Shown: piece after piece, positions 35,164 to 42,288 of the stretch | Layout of the letters: every line of letters starts with the position of its first letter | Position numbering within the stretch: position 1 is the first letter of the stretch | Assembly (NCBI RefSeq): GCF_030371825.1 | Contig: NZ_JAUDDM010000014.1 | Length of the DNA stretch: 48,161 nt | Strand: one strand, 5' to 3' | Source of the DNA: Collinsella sp944321445 | GTDB lineage: Bacteria; Actinomycetota; Coriobacteriia; Coriobacteriales; Coriobacteriaceae | Notes under the pieces: generated by a model | Databases searched by the model: none | Seen by the model: only the letters and a program-made list of their open reading frames with translations | What the model was told of the DNA's origin: nothing | Position numbers and translations under genes: made by a program

Positions 35164-37176
35164 ATGACTAAGAATAAGACCGCCCAGCTCGAGAAGGCTG
35201 CGTCCAAGGGTTTGAAGTTCAGCGGCATCAAGCAGATGAGCCTGCCGAGCAAGATCTCGCTCGTCCTGCTCGTCCTGGTCGCGCTGTCCGCCATCCTGGC
35301 GCCCCTCATCGCTCCGCACGATCCGCTCGAGATCACCAAGGCGTATCAGCCGCCCAACGGCGACTATCTCTTCGGTACCGATAACGCGGGTCGCGACATT
35401 CTTTCGCGCATGCTCTACGGTGGCCGTTACTCGCTCGTGATCGGCTTCGGCGCGACCCTGTTCGCGCTCGTCCTCGGCTCCATCATCGGTGCCATCGCGG
35501 CCGTTTCGCGCAAGGCCATCTCCGAGGTCATCATGCGCATCCTCGACGTGATCATGTCCATCCCGGGCATCGCCCTCGCGGCCATCCTGGTTCTCATCTT
35601 GGGCAACTCCGTTCCGGCCATCATCTTCTCCATCGGCTTCATGTACACCCCGCAGATCGCGCGCATCGTCCGCGCCAACGTGGTGTCCGAGTACGGCGAG
35701 GACTACGTCCGTGCCGTCATCGTGTCCGGTGCTCAGGCGCCCTGGATTCTCATGAAGCACGTTCTGCGCAACTGCATCGCGCCGATCATGGTCTTCACGG
35801 TCACGCTTGTCGCTGACGCCATCATCTTCGAGGCCTCCCTGACCTTCATCGGCGCCGGTATCGCCGAGCCCACCCCCACGTGGGGCAACATCCTGTCCTC
35901 CGCACGTGACGGCGTTCTGCTCGGTCGCTGGTGGCAGGCGCTGTTCCCGGGTATCGCGATCATGATCACCTGCCTTGCGCTGAACATCCTCTCCGAGGGC
36001 CTCACCGACGCCATGGCCGCCGCTCCGTCTGCTCCCGTCTCCAACGAGAACGCCGAGAGCCGTCGCGAGGCCGACCTGCTCGTCGCCGACCCCGTCCGTG
36101 CCTACAAGGAGCAGGCTGACTCCCTGACCCGTCGCCTCGGCGCCCTGCGCGAAGTCGAACTTGCGCGTACCGATCGTCGCGTGCCCGACTACAACGTCAA
36201 GCCGATTCTTCAGGTCAAGAACCTCTCCATCGGTTTCCCGCGCCACGGTGATGTCCACGTGGTCGACAACGTCTCCTTCGACGTCCGTCCCGGCCAGTGC
36301 ATGGCGCTCGTGGGCGAGTCCGGCTGCGGCAAGTCCATCACCACCAAGACCATCATGAACCTCCTGCCCGATTCCGCTCGCATCCAGGGCGAGATCCTCT
36401 ACAAGGGCCAGGACCTCCTGAAGCTTTCGAAGGAAGAGCACCGCAAGCTGCTCGGCCACGAGCTCGCGATGGTCTACCAGGACTCCCTGTCCTCGCTCAA
36501 CCCCTCGATGCTCATCTCTGCGCAGATGAAGCAGCTCACGAGCCGCGGCGGCACCCGCAGCGCCGAGGAGCTCCTCGAGCTCGTCGGCCTCGACCCCAAG
36601 CGCACGCTCGAGAGCTATCCGCACGAGCTGTCCGGCGGCCAGTGCCAGCGCGTCATCATCGCCATGGCGCTCACGCGCGACCCGTCTCTCGTGATCTGCG
36701 ACGAGCCCACCACCGCACTCGACGTGACGGTGCAAAAGCAGGTCATCAAGCTTCTGAACAACCTGCAGAAGCAGCTCGGCTTCGCCATGATCTTCGTATC
36801 GCACGACCTGGCGCTCGTTGCCGAGGTCGCCTCCGAGATCACCGTTATGTATGCCGGTCAGGTCGTTGAGTCCGCCCCCACCAAGGAGCTGCTCACCAAC
36901 CCGATCCACGAGTACACCCAGGGCCTGCTCGGCGCCGTCCTCTCCATCGAGGCCCACGACGGCACCCGCCTGCACCAGGTTCCCGGCTCCGTTCCGAGCC
37001 CAGCGGACTTCCCCGCGGGCGACCGCTTCGCGCCGCGCTCGAGCCATCCCACGGTCGGCCTCGACGTGCATCCCATCCTGAAGCCCGTTCCCGGCGCCGA
37101 TCATCACCTGGTCTCCGAGATTCCGGATGCGGAGCTTGCCAAGAATGGTCTCGTTTCCCGACTGGAGGTGAGGTAG
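35164..37176 (+). CDS. Fused DppC-type permease and DppD-type ATPase
   Basis: A 670-residue fusion of two subunits that are usually separate. Residues 1 to about 285 are a DppC-like permease (LAPLIAPHDP, FGTDNAGRDILSRMLYG, EAA loop YGEDYVRAVIVSGAQAPWIL). A charged linker (about 285-345) leads to a DppD-like ATPase with Walker A GESGCGKS, signature LSGGQCQRV, Walker B LVICDEP and the switch His in VSHDL. The Cys cluster that normally follows FAPR in DppD-type proteins is absent: the segment reads DRFAPRSSHPTVGLDVHP. From memory, the sialic-acid SatABCD transporter of Haemophilus ducreyi has a comparable four-gene layout with a permease-ATPase fusion; this should be verified. The stop directly abuts the next ATG. 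Confidence 0.9.
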   Translation: MTKNKTAQLEKAASKGLKFSGIKQMSLPSKISLVLLVLVALSAILAPLIAPHDPLEITKAYQPPNGDYLFGTDNAGRDILSRMLYGGRYSLVIGFGATLFALVLGSIIGAIAAVSRKAISEVIMRILDVIMSIPGIALAAILVLILGNSVPAIIFSIGFMYTPQIARIVRANVVSEYGEDYVRAVIVSGAQAPWILMKHVLRNCIAPIMVFTVTLVADAIIFEASLTFIGAGIAEPTPTWGNILSSARDGVLLGRWWQALFPGIAIMITCLALNILSEGLTDAMAAAPSAPVSNENAESRREADLLVADPVRAYKEQADSLTRRLGALREVELARTDRRVPDYNVKPILQVKNLSIGFPRHGDVHVVDNVSFDVRPGQCMALVGESGCGKSITTKTIMNLLPDSARIQGEILYKGQDLLKLSKEEHRKLLGHELAMVYQDSLSSLNPSMLISAQMKQLTSRGGTRSAEELLELVGLDPKRTLESYPHELSGGQCQRVIIAMALTRDPSLVICDEPTTALDVTVQKQVIKLLNNLQKQLGFAMIFVSHDLALVAEVASEITVMYAGQVVESAPTKELLTNPIHEYTQGLLGAVLSIEAHDGTRLHQVPGSVPSPADFPAGDRFAPRSSHPTVGLDVHPILKPVPGADHHLVSEIPDAELAKNGLVSRLEVR

Positions 37177-37989
37177 ATGGCCGAGCAGACACCCATCATC
37201 TTCCTGGACAACATCTCGGTGACGTTCAAGTCGCGCACGGGCTCGCTGTTCCATCCCAACCTCGTGCATGCCGTGAACGGCCTGACGCTCAAGCTCATGC
37301 CCGGCGAGACCATCGGTATCGTGGGCGAGTCCGGCTGCGGTAAGTCCACGACCGCCAACGTCATGTGCGGCCTGCAGTCCCCGACGTCCGGCCATGTGTA
37401 CTTCAAGGGCGATGACGTGACCAAGCGCACCGCAGACCTTCGCAAGAAGATCGGCCGCGTCGTCTCCGTGGTGTTCCAGAACCCGGCGACCGCGCTGAAC
37501 CCGCGCATGTCCGTTCATGATCAGCTGCTCGATCCCTTGATCGTGCACAAGGTCGGTTCGGAGGATGAGCGCGAGGAGCGCATCCGCGAGCTTCTGGGCA
37601 CCGTTGGCCTGCCGTCCTCGGCGATGTACGCGCTTCCCGGCCAGCTCTCCGGCGGCCAGCGCCAGCGCGTCGCTATCGCCCGTGCCCTGTCGCTGAAGCC
37701 CGACGTCATCATCGCCGACGAGCCCACCTCGGCGCTCGACGTCTCCGTTCGCGCACAGATCCTGAACCTGCTCACGGACCTCAAGAAGGACCTGGGCCTG
37801 GCCATGGTCTTCATCAGCCACGACATCCAGACGGAGCGCTACATCTCCGATCGCATCGTGGTCATGAATCACGGCCAGATTATGGAGCAGGGTCCGGCCA
37901 GGCAGGTCTTCGAGGACCCGCAGGATGCCTACACCAAGATGCTCCTGGCGGCGGCGCCGTCGCTGCTCCACCCGAAGCTCGGGCAGTAG
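37177..37989 (+). CDS. DppF-type ABC ATPase (Sat-like transporter)
   Basis: A 270-residue ATPase with Walker A GESGCGKST, Q-loop VFQNPATALNPRMSV, signature LSGGQRQRV, Walker B IIADEPTSALD and the switch His in ISHDI. It matches the second ATPase of peptide-family importers, though it lacks part of the long C-terminal tail some members have. Its ATG directly follows the TAG of the fused permease-ATPase, with GAGGTGAGG as ribosome binding site. It should pair with the ATPase half of the preceding protein. A strong terminator follows. Confidence 0.9.
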   Translation: MAEQTPIIFLDNISVTFKSRTGSLFHPNLVHAVNGLTLKLMPGETIGIVGESGCGKSTTANVMCGLQSPTSGHVYFKGDDVTKRTADLRKKIGRVVSVVFQNPATALNPRMSVHDQLLDPLIVHKVGSEDEREERIRELLGTVGLPSSAMYALPGQLSGGQRQRVAIARALSLKPDVIIADEPTSALDVSVRAQILNLLTDLKKDLGLAMVFISHDIQTERYISDRIVVMNHGQIMEQGPARQVFEDPQDAYTKMLLAAAPSLLHPKLGQ

Positions 37990-38004
37990 CATCACAGGTA
38001 CTCA

Positions 38005-38036
38005 GTCGCGCCCGGTTCGTTCCGGGCGCGACTTTT
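38005..38036 (+). terminator. Intrinsic terminator after the ABC transporter
   Basis: A perfect 11-bp GC-rich stem (38005-38015 with 38022-38032) with a six-base loop is followed by TTTT. It separates the transporter genes from nanA, so nanA probably has its own promoter in 38037-38206, where no clear one was found. Confidence 0.9.
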
Positions 38037-38206
38037 GACCGGCGCGTATGAGTGACCCCCGCCGTGTATGGCGTATCTGTCGCAAATGCGCGCGAGCGTG
38101 TCCGAGGCGGCCGCGCGCGCTACCATGTGTGCGCCCGCAGGGCATGATTGACAACAGGGGAGCGCGCCTGCGCCTCCCGCACCCACGAACTAAGGAGTTT
38201 GTTCAA

Positions 38207-39133
38207 GTGGCTGACAAGAAGTTTACCGGTGTCATCCCGCCCGTCGTCGTCCCGCTGAAGCAGGACCGCACGCTTGACGTCGTGTCGATGGAGCGCAGCA
38301 TCAACCGTATGATCGACGCCGGTGTCGACGGCCTGTTCATCCTCGGCTCCTCGAGCGAGGTCGTGTTCTCCACCGACGCGCGCCGCGCCGCCGTTATCGA
38401 GAACACCGTCAAGTTCGTCGATGGCCGCGTGCCCGTGCTTGCTGGCATCATCGATACCGAGACCGAGCGCATGATCGAGCACGGCAAGCGTGCCGAGCAG
38501 ATGGGCGTCGATGCCCTCGTCGCCACCTGCCCGTTCTACGCGCTGCAGGGCATCGACGAGATCGAGTGGAGCTTCCGCTGCCTGCACGATGCACTCGACC
38601 TGCCGCTGTTCGCCTACGACATTCCGGTGTGCGTGCACAACAAGCTCAACACCGACATGCTCGTTCGCCTGGGCAAGGACGGCGTGCTCGCCGGCGTGAA
38701 GGACTCCTCCGGCGACGACATCTCGTTCCGCTACCTCGTGCTCAAGAACGAGGACGCCGGCCATCCCATGTCCATCCTCACCGGCCATGAGGTCGTCGTC
38801 GACGGCGCGTACCTGTCCGGTGCCGACGGTTCCGTCCCCGGCCTGGCCAACGTTGAGCCCTGGGGCTACGTGCGCCAGTGGAAGGCCGCGCAGAAGGGCG
38901 ACTGGGTGACCGTCAAGTCCGAGCAGGATCGTTTGGCCCGCATCATGGAGATCACCGCGGTGACCACGGGCGTTCAGGGCTTCGGCGCCGGCGTCGGCGC
39001 GTTCAAGACCGCTCTGCAGCTGCTCGGCGTGTTCGAGACTAACCAGATGCCGCGCCCGGTCCATCGCCTGAAGGGCGATAACGTCGAGGCCATTCGCAGG
39101 GTCCTCGTCGACAACGGCCTGCTGGACGCATAA
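38207..39133 (+). CDS. nanA: N-acetylneuraminate lyase-type aldolase
   Basis: A 308-residue class I aldolase of the NAL/DHDPS family. NanA splits N-acetylneuraminate into pyruvate and ManNAc. The Schiff-base Lys falls at residue 165 (AGVKDSSGD) and the catalytic Tyr at 137 (FAYDIP), exactly the numbers used for E. coli NanA. The pyruvate-binding motif reads GSSSE rather than GSTGE, and the segment that contacts the sugar tail reads GHEVV rather than GYDEI, so substrate preference could differ. The neighbouring nanK, nanE and transporter make sialic acid the best guess. GTG 38207 is chosen because TAAGGAG lies 9 bases upstream. Confidence 0.8.
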   Translation: MADKKFTGVIPPVVVPLKQDRTLDVVSMERSINRMIDAGVDGLFILGSSSEVVFSTDARRAAVIENTVKFVDGRVPVLAGIIDTETERMIEHGKRAEQMGVDALVATCPFYALQGIDEIEWSFRCLHDALDLPLFAYDIPVCVHNKLNTDMLVRLGKDGVLAGVKDSSGDDISFRYLVLKNEDAGHPMSILTGHEVVVDGAYLSGADGSVPGLANVEPWGYVRQWKAAQKGDWVTVKSEQDRLARIMEITAVTTGVQGFGAGVGAFKTALQLLGVFETNQMPRPVHRLKGDNVEAIRRVLVDNGLLDA

Positions 39134-39163
39134 GAGTTTTCCCTACGAATAAAGGAGTCTGCC

Positions 39164-40123
39164 ATGGAGCGTACGACCATCGTTGCCGTCGATATCGGAG
39201 GAACCAAGATTGCCTGCGGAATCGTGACTTTGAGCGATGACGCTCCTCGTGCGGACAAGGTCGAGAAGATGCCCACCGAGGCCGCACAGGGCGGAGAGCA
39301 CGTGCTCGCGCGCGTCATCTCCGCGGTGCGTGCCGCCATCGAGCGCGCCGACGAGCCGCCGGTGGGCGTGGGTATCTCCTCGGCCGGCGTGGTCGACCCG
39401 CGCACGGGCGACATCACGTTTGCGAATGAGCTCATGCCCGGTTGGGGCGGCACGCGCCTGGCAGCCGAGGTGACGGCTGCGGTCGGCCTGCCGTGCCACG
39501 TTCTGAACGACGTGCACGCCCATGCCCTGGGTGAAGCGCGCTGGGGCGGCGGGCGCGATGCGTCCAGTTGCCTGGTGGTCGCCGTGGGCACCGGCATTGG
39601 TGGCGCCTTCGTCGAGCACGGGCACATCATGCTCGGTGCGCACGACGAGGCGGGCCACATCGGACACGTGTGCTGCCCGGCAGCCGTGGGAGTTCCCTGC
39701 TCGTGCGGGGCTACGGCGCATCTGGAACCCATCGGCGCAGGTCCCGGTATCATCCGCGAGTACATTCGCCGCGGGGGAGACGAGACCTACGACGGCGGCA
39801 AGCCCATGGACGGCGCCGAGATTGATCGCCGCGCTGCTGTGGGCGACGAGGCCGCCAAGGGTGCCGAGGAGCGCGCCGGACGCGCGCTCGGCGAGGTCAT
39901 GGGCAGCATGTGCAACATGCTCGACCCCGCCTGCGTGATTCTTTCCGGTTCGGTTGCCCAGTGCGGCCCCGATTGGTCGGATGCCGTGGCTGCGGCCTTT
40001 GCCGAGCAAGCCATGCCGCCTGTGGCAAAGACGCCCATCATCGGGGGCGAGCTCGGCGGCGACGCCCCGCTCATCGGCGCGGCGGAGAACTTTGTCCGTT
40101 CGGCCTATATAGATGTTAACTGA
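39164..40123 (+). CDS. nanK: ROK-family kinase, probable N-acetylmannosamine kinase
   Basis: A 319-residue ROK sugar kinase, by context phosphorylating ManNAc to ManNAc-6-phosphate. It has the N-terminal phosphate motif AVDIGGTKIACG, a sugar-binding region with the catalytic Asp in VLNDVHAHALGE, the GTGIGGAFV adenosine loop and the GHIGHV sugar contact. The ROK zinc motif CxCGxxGCxE is altered: here it reads CSCGATAHLE, with His where the last Cys should be. ROK glucokinases look alike, so the substrate is inferred from nanA upstream and nanE downstream. AAAGGAG precedes the ATG at 39164. The gene ends right at the start of a tandem repeat. Confidence 0.8.
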   Translation: MERTTIVAVDIGGTKIACGIVTLSDDAPRADKVEKMPTEAAQGGEHVLARVISAVRAAIERADEPPVGVGISSAGVVDPRTGDITFANELMPGWGGTRLAAEVTAAVGLPCHVLNDVHAHALGEARWGGGRDASSCLVVAVGTGIGGAFVEHGHIMLGAHDEAGHIGHVCCPAAVGVPCSCGATAHLEPIGAGPGIIREYIRRGGDETYDGGKPMDGAEIDRRAAVGDEAAKGAEERAGRALGEVMGSMCNMLDPACVILSGSVAQCGPDWSDAVAAAFAEQAMPPVAKTPIIGGELGGDAPLIGAAENFVRSAYIDVN

Positions 40124-40377
40124 TCCCCGCGGCTTCCTGAGGCACCCGACCTCGGGGTTCAATCGTCGGGCATGGCCCTAAGGCCTATGCCCTCCTCTTT
40201 CACCCCGATCTCGGGCACCTCAGAAAGCCGTCTCCGTTGTAGGTTTAGTGATCCCATCGGCTTTTCCAGGCACCCGACCTTCACCTTCAATCGTCGGGCG
40301 CCGCGCGCTAGGCGTGAGCCCTCCTCTTTCAGGCGAATCTCGGGCACCTGGGAAAGCCGTCTCCGTTGTTGAGGGAA
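40121..40377. repeat. Two-copy 128-bp tandem repeat between nanK and nanE
   Basis: Copy 1 (40121-40248) and copy 2 (40249-40377) align almost without gaps, one base of insertion, at roughly 80% identity. The best-conserved blocks are GGCACCCGACC, TTCAATCGTCGGGC, CCCTCCTCTTTCA, ATCTCGGGCACCT and AAAGCCGTCTCCGTTGT. Within each copy CCCGAC can pair with GTCGGG, and AGGCACCCGA partly pairs with TCGGGCACCT, so an RNA from either strand could fold. The first copy begins at the nanK stop codon. The minus strand has an open frame through both copies, probably incidental. Confidence 0.8.
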
Positions 40378-40432
40378 TTCCGTCGAATCTGCTGTTGTTG
40401 CATCATGAATGCTTGATTGCAAGGAGGACGAT

Positions 40433-41119
40433 ATGGTTATCGATCCGTTGATTCAATCGCTTAAGGGCAAGCTCATCGTGAGCGTGCAGGCGTATCCTGG
40501 CGAGCCGCTGCGCCATCCCGAGACGATGGCCCAGATGTCTCGCGCCTGCGAGCTCGGTGGCGCCGCCGCCATCCGTTGCCAGGGTCTCTCCGACATCGCC
40601 GCCATCAAGGGGCGCTGCGAGATTCCCGTTATCGGCCTGTGGAAGGACGGCCACGAGGGCGTCTACATCACCCCGACGCTTCGCCATGCGCGTGCCTGCG
40701 TGTCTGCCGGCGCCGACATCGTTGCCATCGACGCCACCGACCGTCCGCGTCCCGATGGCAAGACGGTTGCCGATACGCTTGAGCCGCTGAAGGCGGAGGG
40801 CGTGCTCACCATGGCAGACTGCATGACCATCGACGACATCCGCCGCGCGGTCGACCTTGGCTTCGACATCGTCTCCACGACGCTTTCCCACGGCGTGGCC
40901 GCCATCGACTGCACGATGGCCGATGGTCCCGACCTGCCGCTGCTGTGTCAGGCAGCCGAGGAGTTCCCCGGCTTCCCCGTGGTGTGCGAGGGTCGCGTGC
41001 ACACGCCCGCCGAGGCGCGCGCCGCTATCGACGCCGGCGCCTGGGCTGTGGTCGTGGGTACCGCTATCACGCATCCCACGAGCCTCACGAGCTGGTTCAA
41101 AGCGGAAGTCGAGCGCTAA
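40433..41119 (+). CDS. nanE: N-acetylmannosamine-6-phosphate 2-epimerase
   Basis: A 228-residue TIM-barrel enzyme that converts ManNAc-6-P to GlcNAc-6-P, linking sialic acid breakdown to amino-sugar catabolism. NanE hallmarks are LIVSVQAYPGEPLR at the N terminus, AAAIRCQG, PVIGLWKDGHEGVYITPT with the catalytic Lys, IVAIDATDRPRPDG, and PVVCEGRVHTPAEAR plus VVVGTAITHP forming the phosphate site. ATG 40433 is chosen because AAGGAGG lies 5 bases upstream; ATG 40409 has none. It is 309 bp downstream of nanK behind the tandem repeat, so it may be transcribed separately. Two large palindromes follow. Confidence 0.92.
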   Translation: MVIDPLIQSLKGKLIVSVQAYPGEPLRHPETMAQMSRACELGGAAAIRCQGLSDIAAIKGRCEIPVIGLWKDGHEGVYITPTLRHARACVSAGADIVAIDATDRPRPDGKTVADTLEPLKAEGVLTMADCMTIDDIRRAVDLGFDIVSTTLSHGVAAIDCTMADGPDLPLLCQAAEEFPGFPVVCEGRVHTPAEARAAIDAGAWAVVVGTAITHPTSLTSWFKAEVER

Positions 41120-41125
41120 AACCTC

Positions 41126-41158
41126 TGACGCACTTCTCCCCTGGGGAGAAGTGCGTCA
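41126..41158. terminator. Perfect 33-bp palindrome after nanE
   Basis: 16-bp perfect arms (41126-41141 and 41143-41158) flank a single T, beginning 6 bp after the nanE stop. It can fold as a terminator hairpin, but only TT follows. A second, larger palindrome begins 2 bp later. Confidence 0.7.
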
Positions 41159-41160
41159 TT

Positions 41161-41232
41161 CTCGCCAATTGGGGGCAGGTCGCTTTTGGCCGACACGTGT
41201 CGGCCAAAAGCGACCTGCCCCCAATTGGCGAG
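41161..41232. repeat. Perfect 72-bp palindrome
   Basis: Two 36-bp arms (41161-41196 and 41197-41232) are exact reverse complements with no spacer, centred on GACAC|GTGTC. Symmetry stops exactly at both ends. Such a structure can extrude as a cruciform or fold as a very long hairpin in RNA. It carries no T-run, and its right edge lies 13 bp from the rapZ -10 candidate. Confidence 0.9.
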
Positions 41233-41245
41233 TTGCAGAGGCGGG

Positions 41246-41251
41246 TATACT
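41246..41251 (+). promoter_or_regulatory. Candidate -10 element of rapZ-whiA
   Basis: TATACT lies 39 bp upstream of the rapZ start. The possible -35 hexamers (AATTGG at 17 bp or TTGGCG at 15 bp) fall inside the right arm of the 72-bp palindrome, so that element may supply part of this promoter. Confidence 0.5.
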
Positions 41252-41290
41252 GGTAGCCGTATGAGCTTGTTATCGGAAAGGGGAGCCCTC

Positions 41291-42232
41291 ATGTCCGAGC
41301 ACGATACCGATTCCATCACCGCTGCCGAGCTTGCCGACCGCGTGCCCGACGTCGTTGTCATTACGGGTATGAGCGGCTCGGGCCGCACCCAGGCTATGCA
41401 CGTCTTCGAGGACATGGGCTATTTTTGCATCGACAATCTCCCTCCGCGCCTCATCTTGCAGCTTGCCGAGCTCGTAGGCATCAACGCGGGCGTGGGCAGG
41501 CATCTGGCGGTCACCTGTGACCTGCGCAGCCAGGGGCTGTTCGACGAGCTGCTCGACGCTATCCAAACGCTGCGCGACCACGAGATGAGCTGCAAGATTG
41601 TCTTTTTGGAGGCATCTGACGAGGTTCTTATCCGCCGCTACAACGAGAACCGCCGCCGTCATCCGCTCGCTATGCCCGGCGAGACCACGGCTGACGCTAT
41701 TCAGCGCGAACGCGTGCAGCTCGCGAGCATTCGCGGCTGCGCAGATATGATCATCGACACGAGCCGTCTTGCCACGACCGCCCTGCGCAGCAAGCTGCGC
41801 CTCGCGTTTTCCGAGCTCACCGACCAGCAGCTCATGGAGGTGCAGGTGTTCTCGTTCGGGTTCAAGCACGGCATGCCCGTGGAGGCGGACCTCATGATCG
41901 ACGTGCGCTTCCTGCCCAATCCTTTCTACGACCCCGAGATGCGCACCATGACGGGCCTGGACGAGAAGGTGTCGTCCTTCGTGCTCGACAATCCCAAAAC
42001 CAAAGAGTTCCTGGACGCCTGGTATCGCCTGCTGGACGCCGTGATGCCTGGTTATGTTGCGGAAGGAAAACCGCTGCTCTCCATCGCCATCGGGTGCACG
42101 GGCGGTCAGCACCGCAGCGTTGCCATCGCGGAGGCGACGGCGCGCTATCTGGAGCGCCAGCACTACCACGTGGCCATTTCGCACCGCGACCTGCCGCGCG
42201 CCAACAGGACGGCGACGGGGGAGCCGCATTAA
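41291..42232 (+). CDS. rapZ: RapZ/YvcJ nucleotide-binding protein (RNase adapter family)
   Basis: A 313-residue P-loop protein with Walker A GMSGSGRT, the DNLPP block, an N-terminal kinase-like domain and the C-terminal RapZ domain with FSFGFKHGMP, DVRFLPNPFYDPEMR and IAIGCTGGQHRSV. In E. coli RapZ guides RNase E to a small RNA that controls amino-sugar synthesis; in Gram-positive bacteria the role is less clear and nucleotide or amino-sugar metabolite sensing is suggested. ATG 41291 follows GGAAAGGGGAG at five bases. In-frame starts at 41186 and 41261 lie in the palindrome or lack a site. whiA follows 56 bp downstream. Confidence 0.95.
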   Translation: MSEHDTDSITAAELADRVPDVVVITGMSGSGRTQAMHVFEDMGYFCIDNLPPRLILQLAELVGINAGVGRHLAVTCDLRSQGLFDELLDAIQTLRDHEMSCKIVFLEASDEVLIRRYNENRRRHPLAMPGETTADAIQRERVQLASIRGCADMIIDTSRLATTALRSKLRLAFSELTDQQLMEVQVFSFGFKHGMPVEADLMIDVRFLPNPFYDPEMRTMTGLDEKVSSFVLDNPKTKEFLDAWYRLLDAVMPGYVAEGKPLLSIAIGCTGGQHRSVAIAEATARYLERQHYHVAISHRDLPRANRTATGEPH

Positions 42233-42288
42233 GCGCTATTCCAGCGTTTGACGGTAGCTAAGGTTCCGAAACCTGTTGGGAGGTGCCC

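Noticed and set aside
35122..37995. 957-codon open frame antisense to the transporter genes
   Set aside because: It spans three clear plus-strand genes and has Asp/Gly/Arg/Leu-rich low-quality composition, the usual shadow of strongly biased codons. Similar long shadows opposite uvrA, the GH25 gene, pgk and gpmI were rejected for the same reason.
38148..38153. TTGACA as the -35 of the nanA promoter
   Set aside because: It is a perfect hexamer, but no -10-like sequence occurs 16-18 bp downstream.
40121..40377. CRISPR array
   Set aside because: Only two copies of 128 bp, divergent and without spacers or cas genes.
40159..40422. Minus-strand small gene in the tandem repeat
   Set aside because: The frame is open through both repeat copies and gives a repeated basic peptide, but it has no ribosome binding site that stands out and is best explained by the nucleotide repeat itself.
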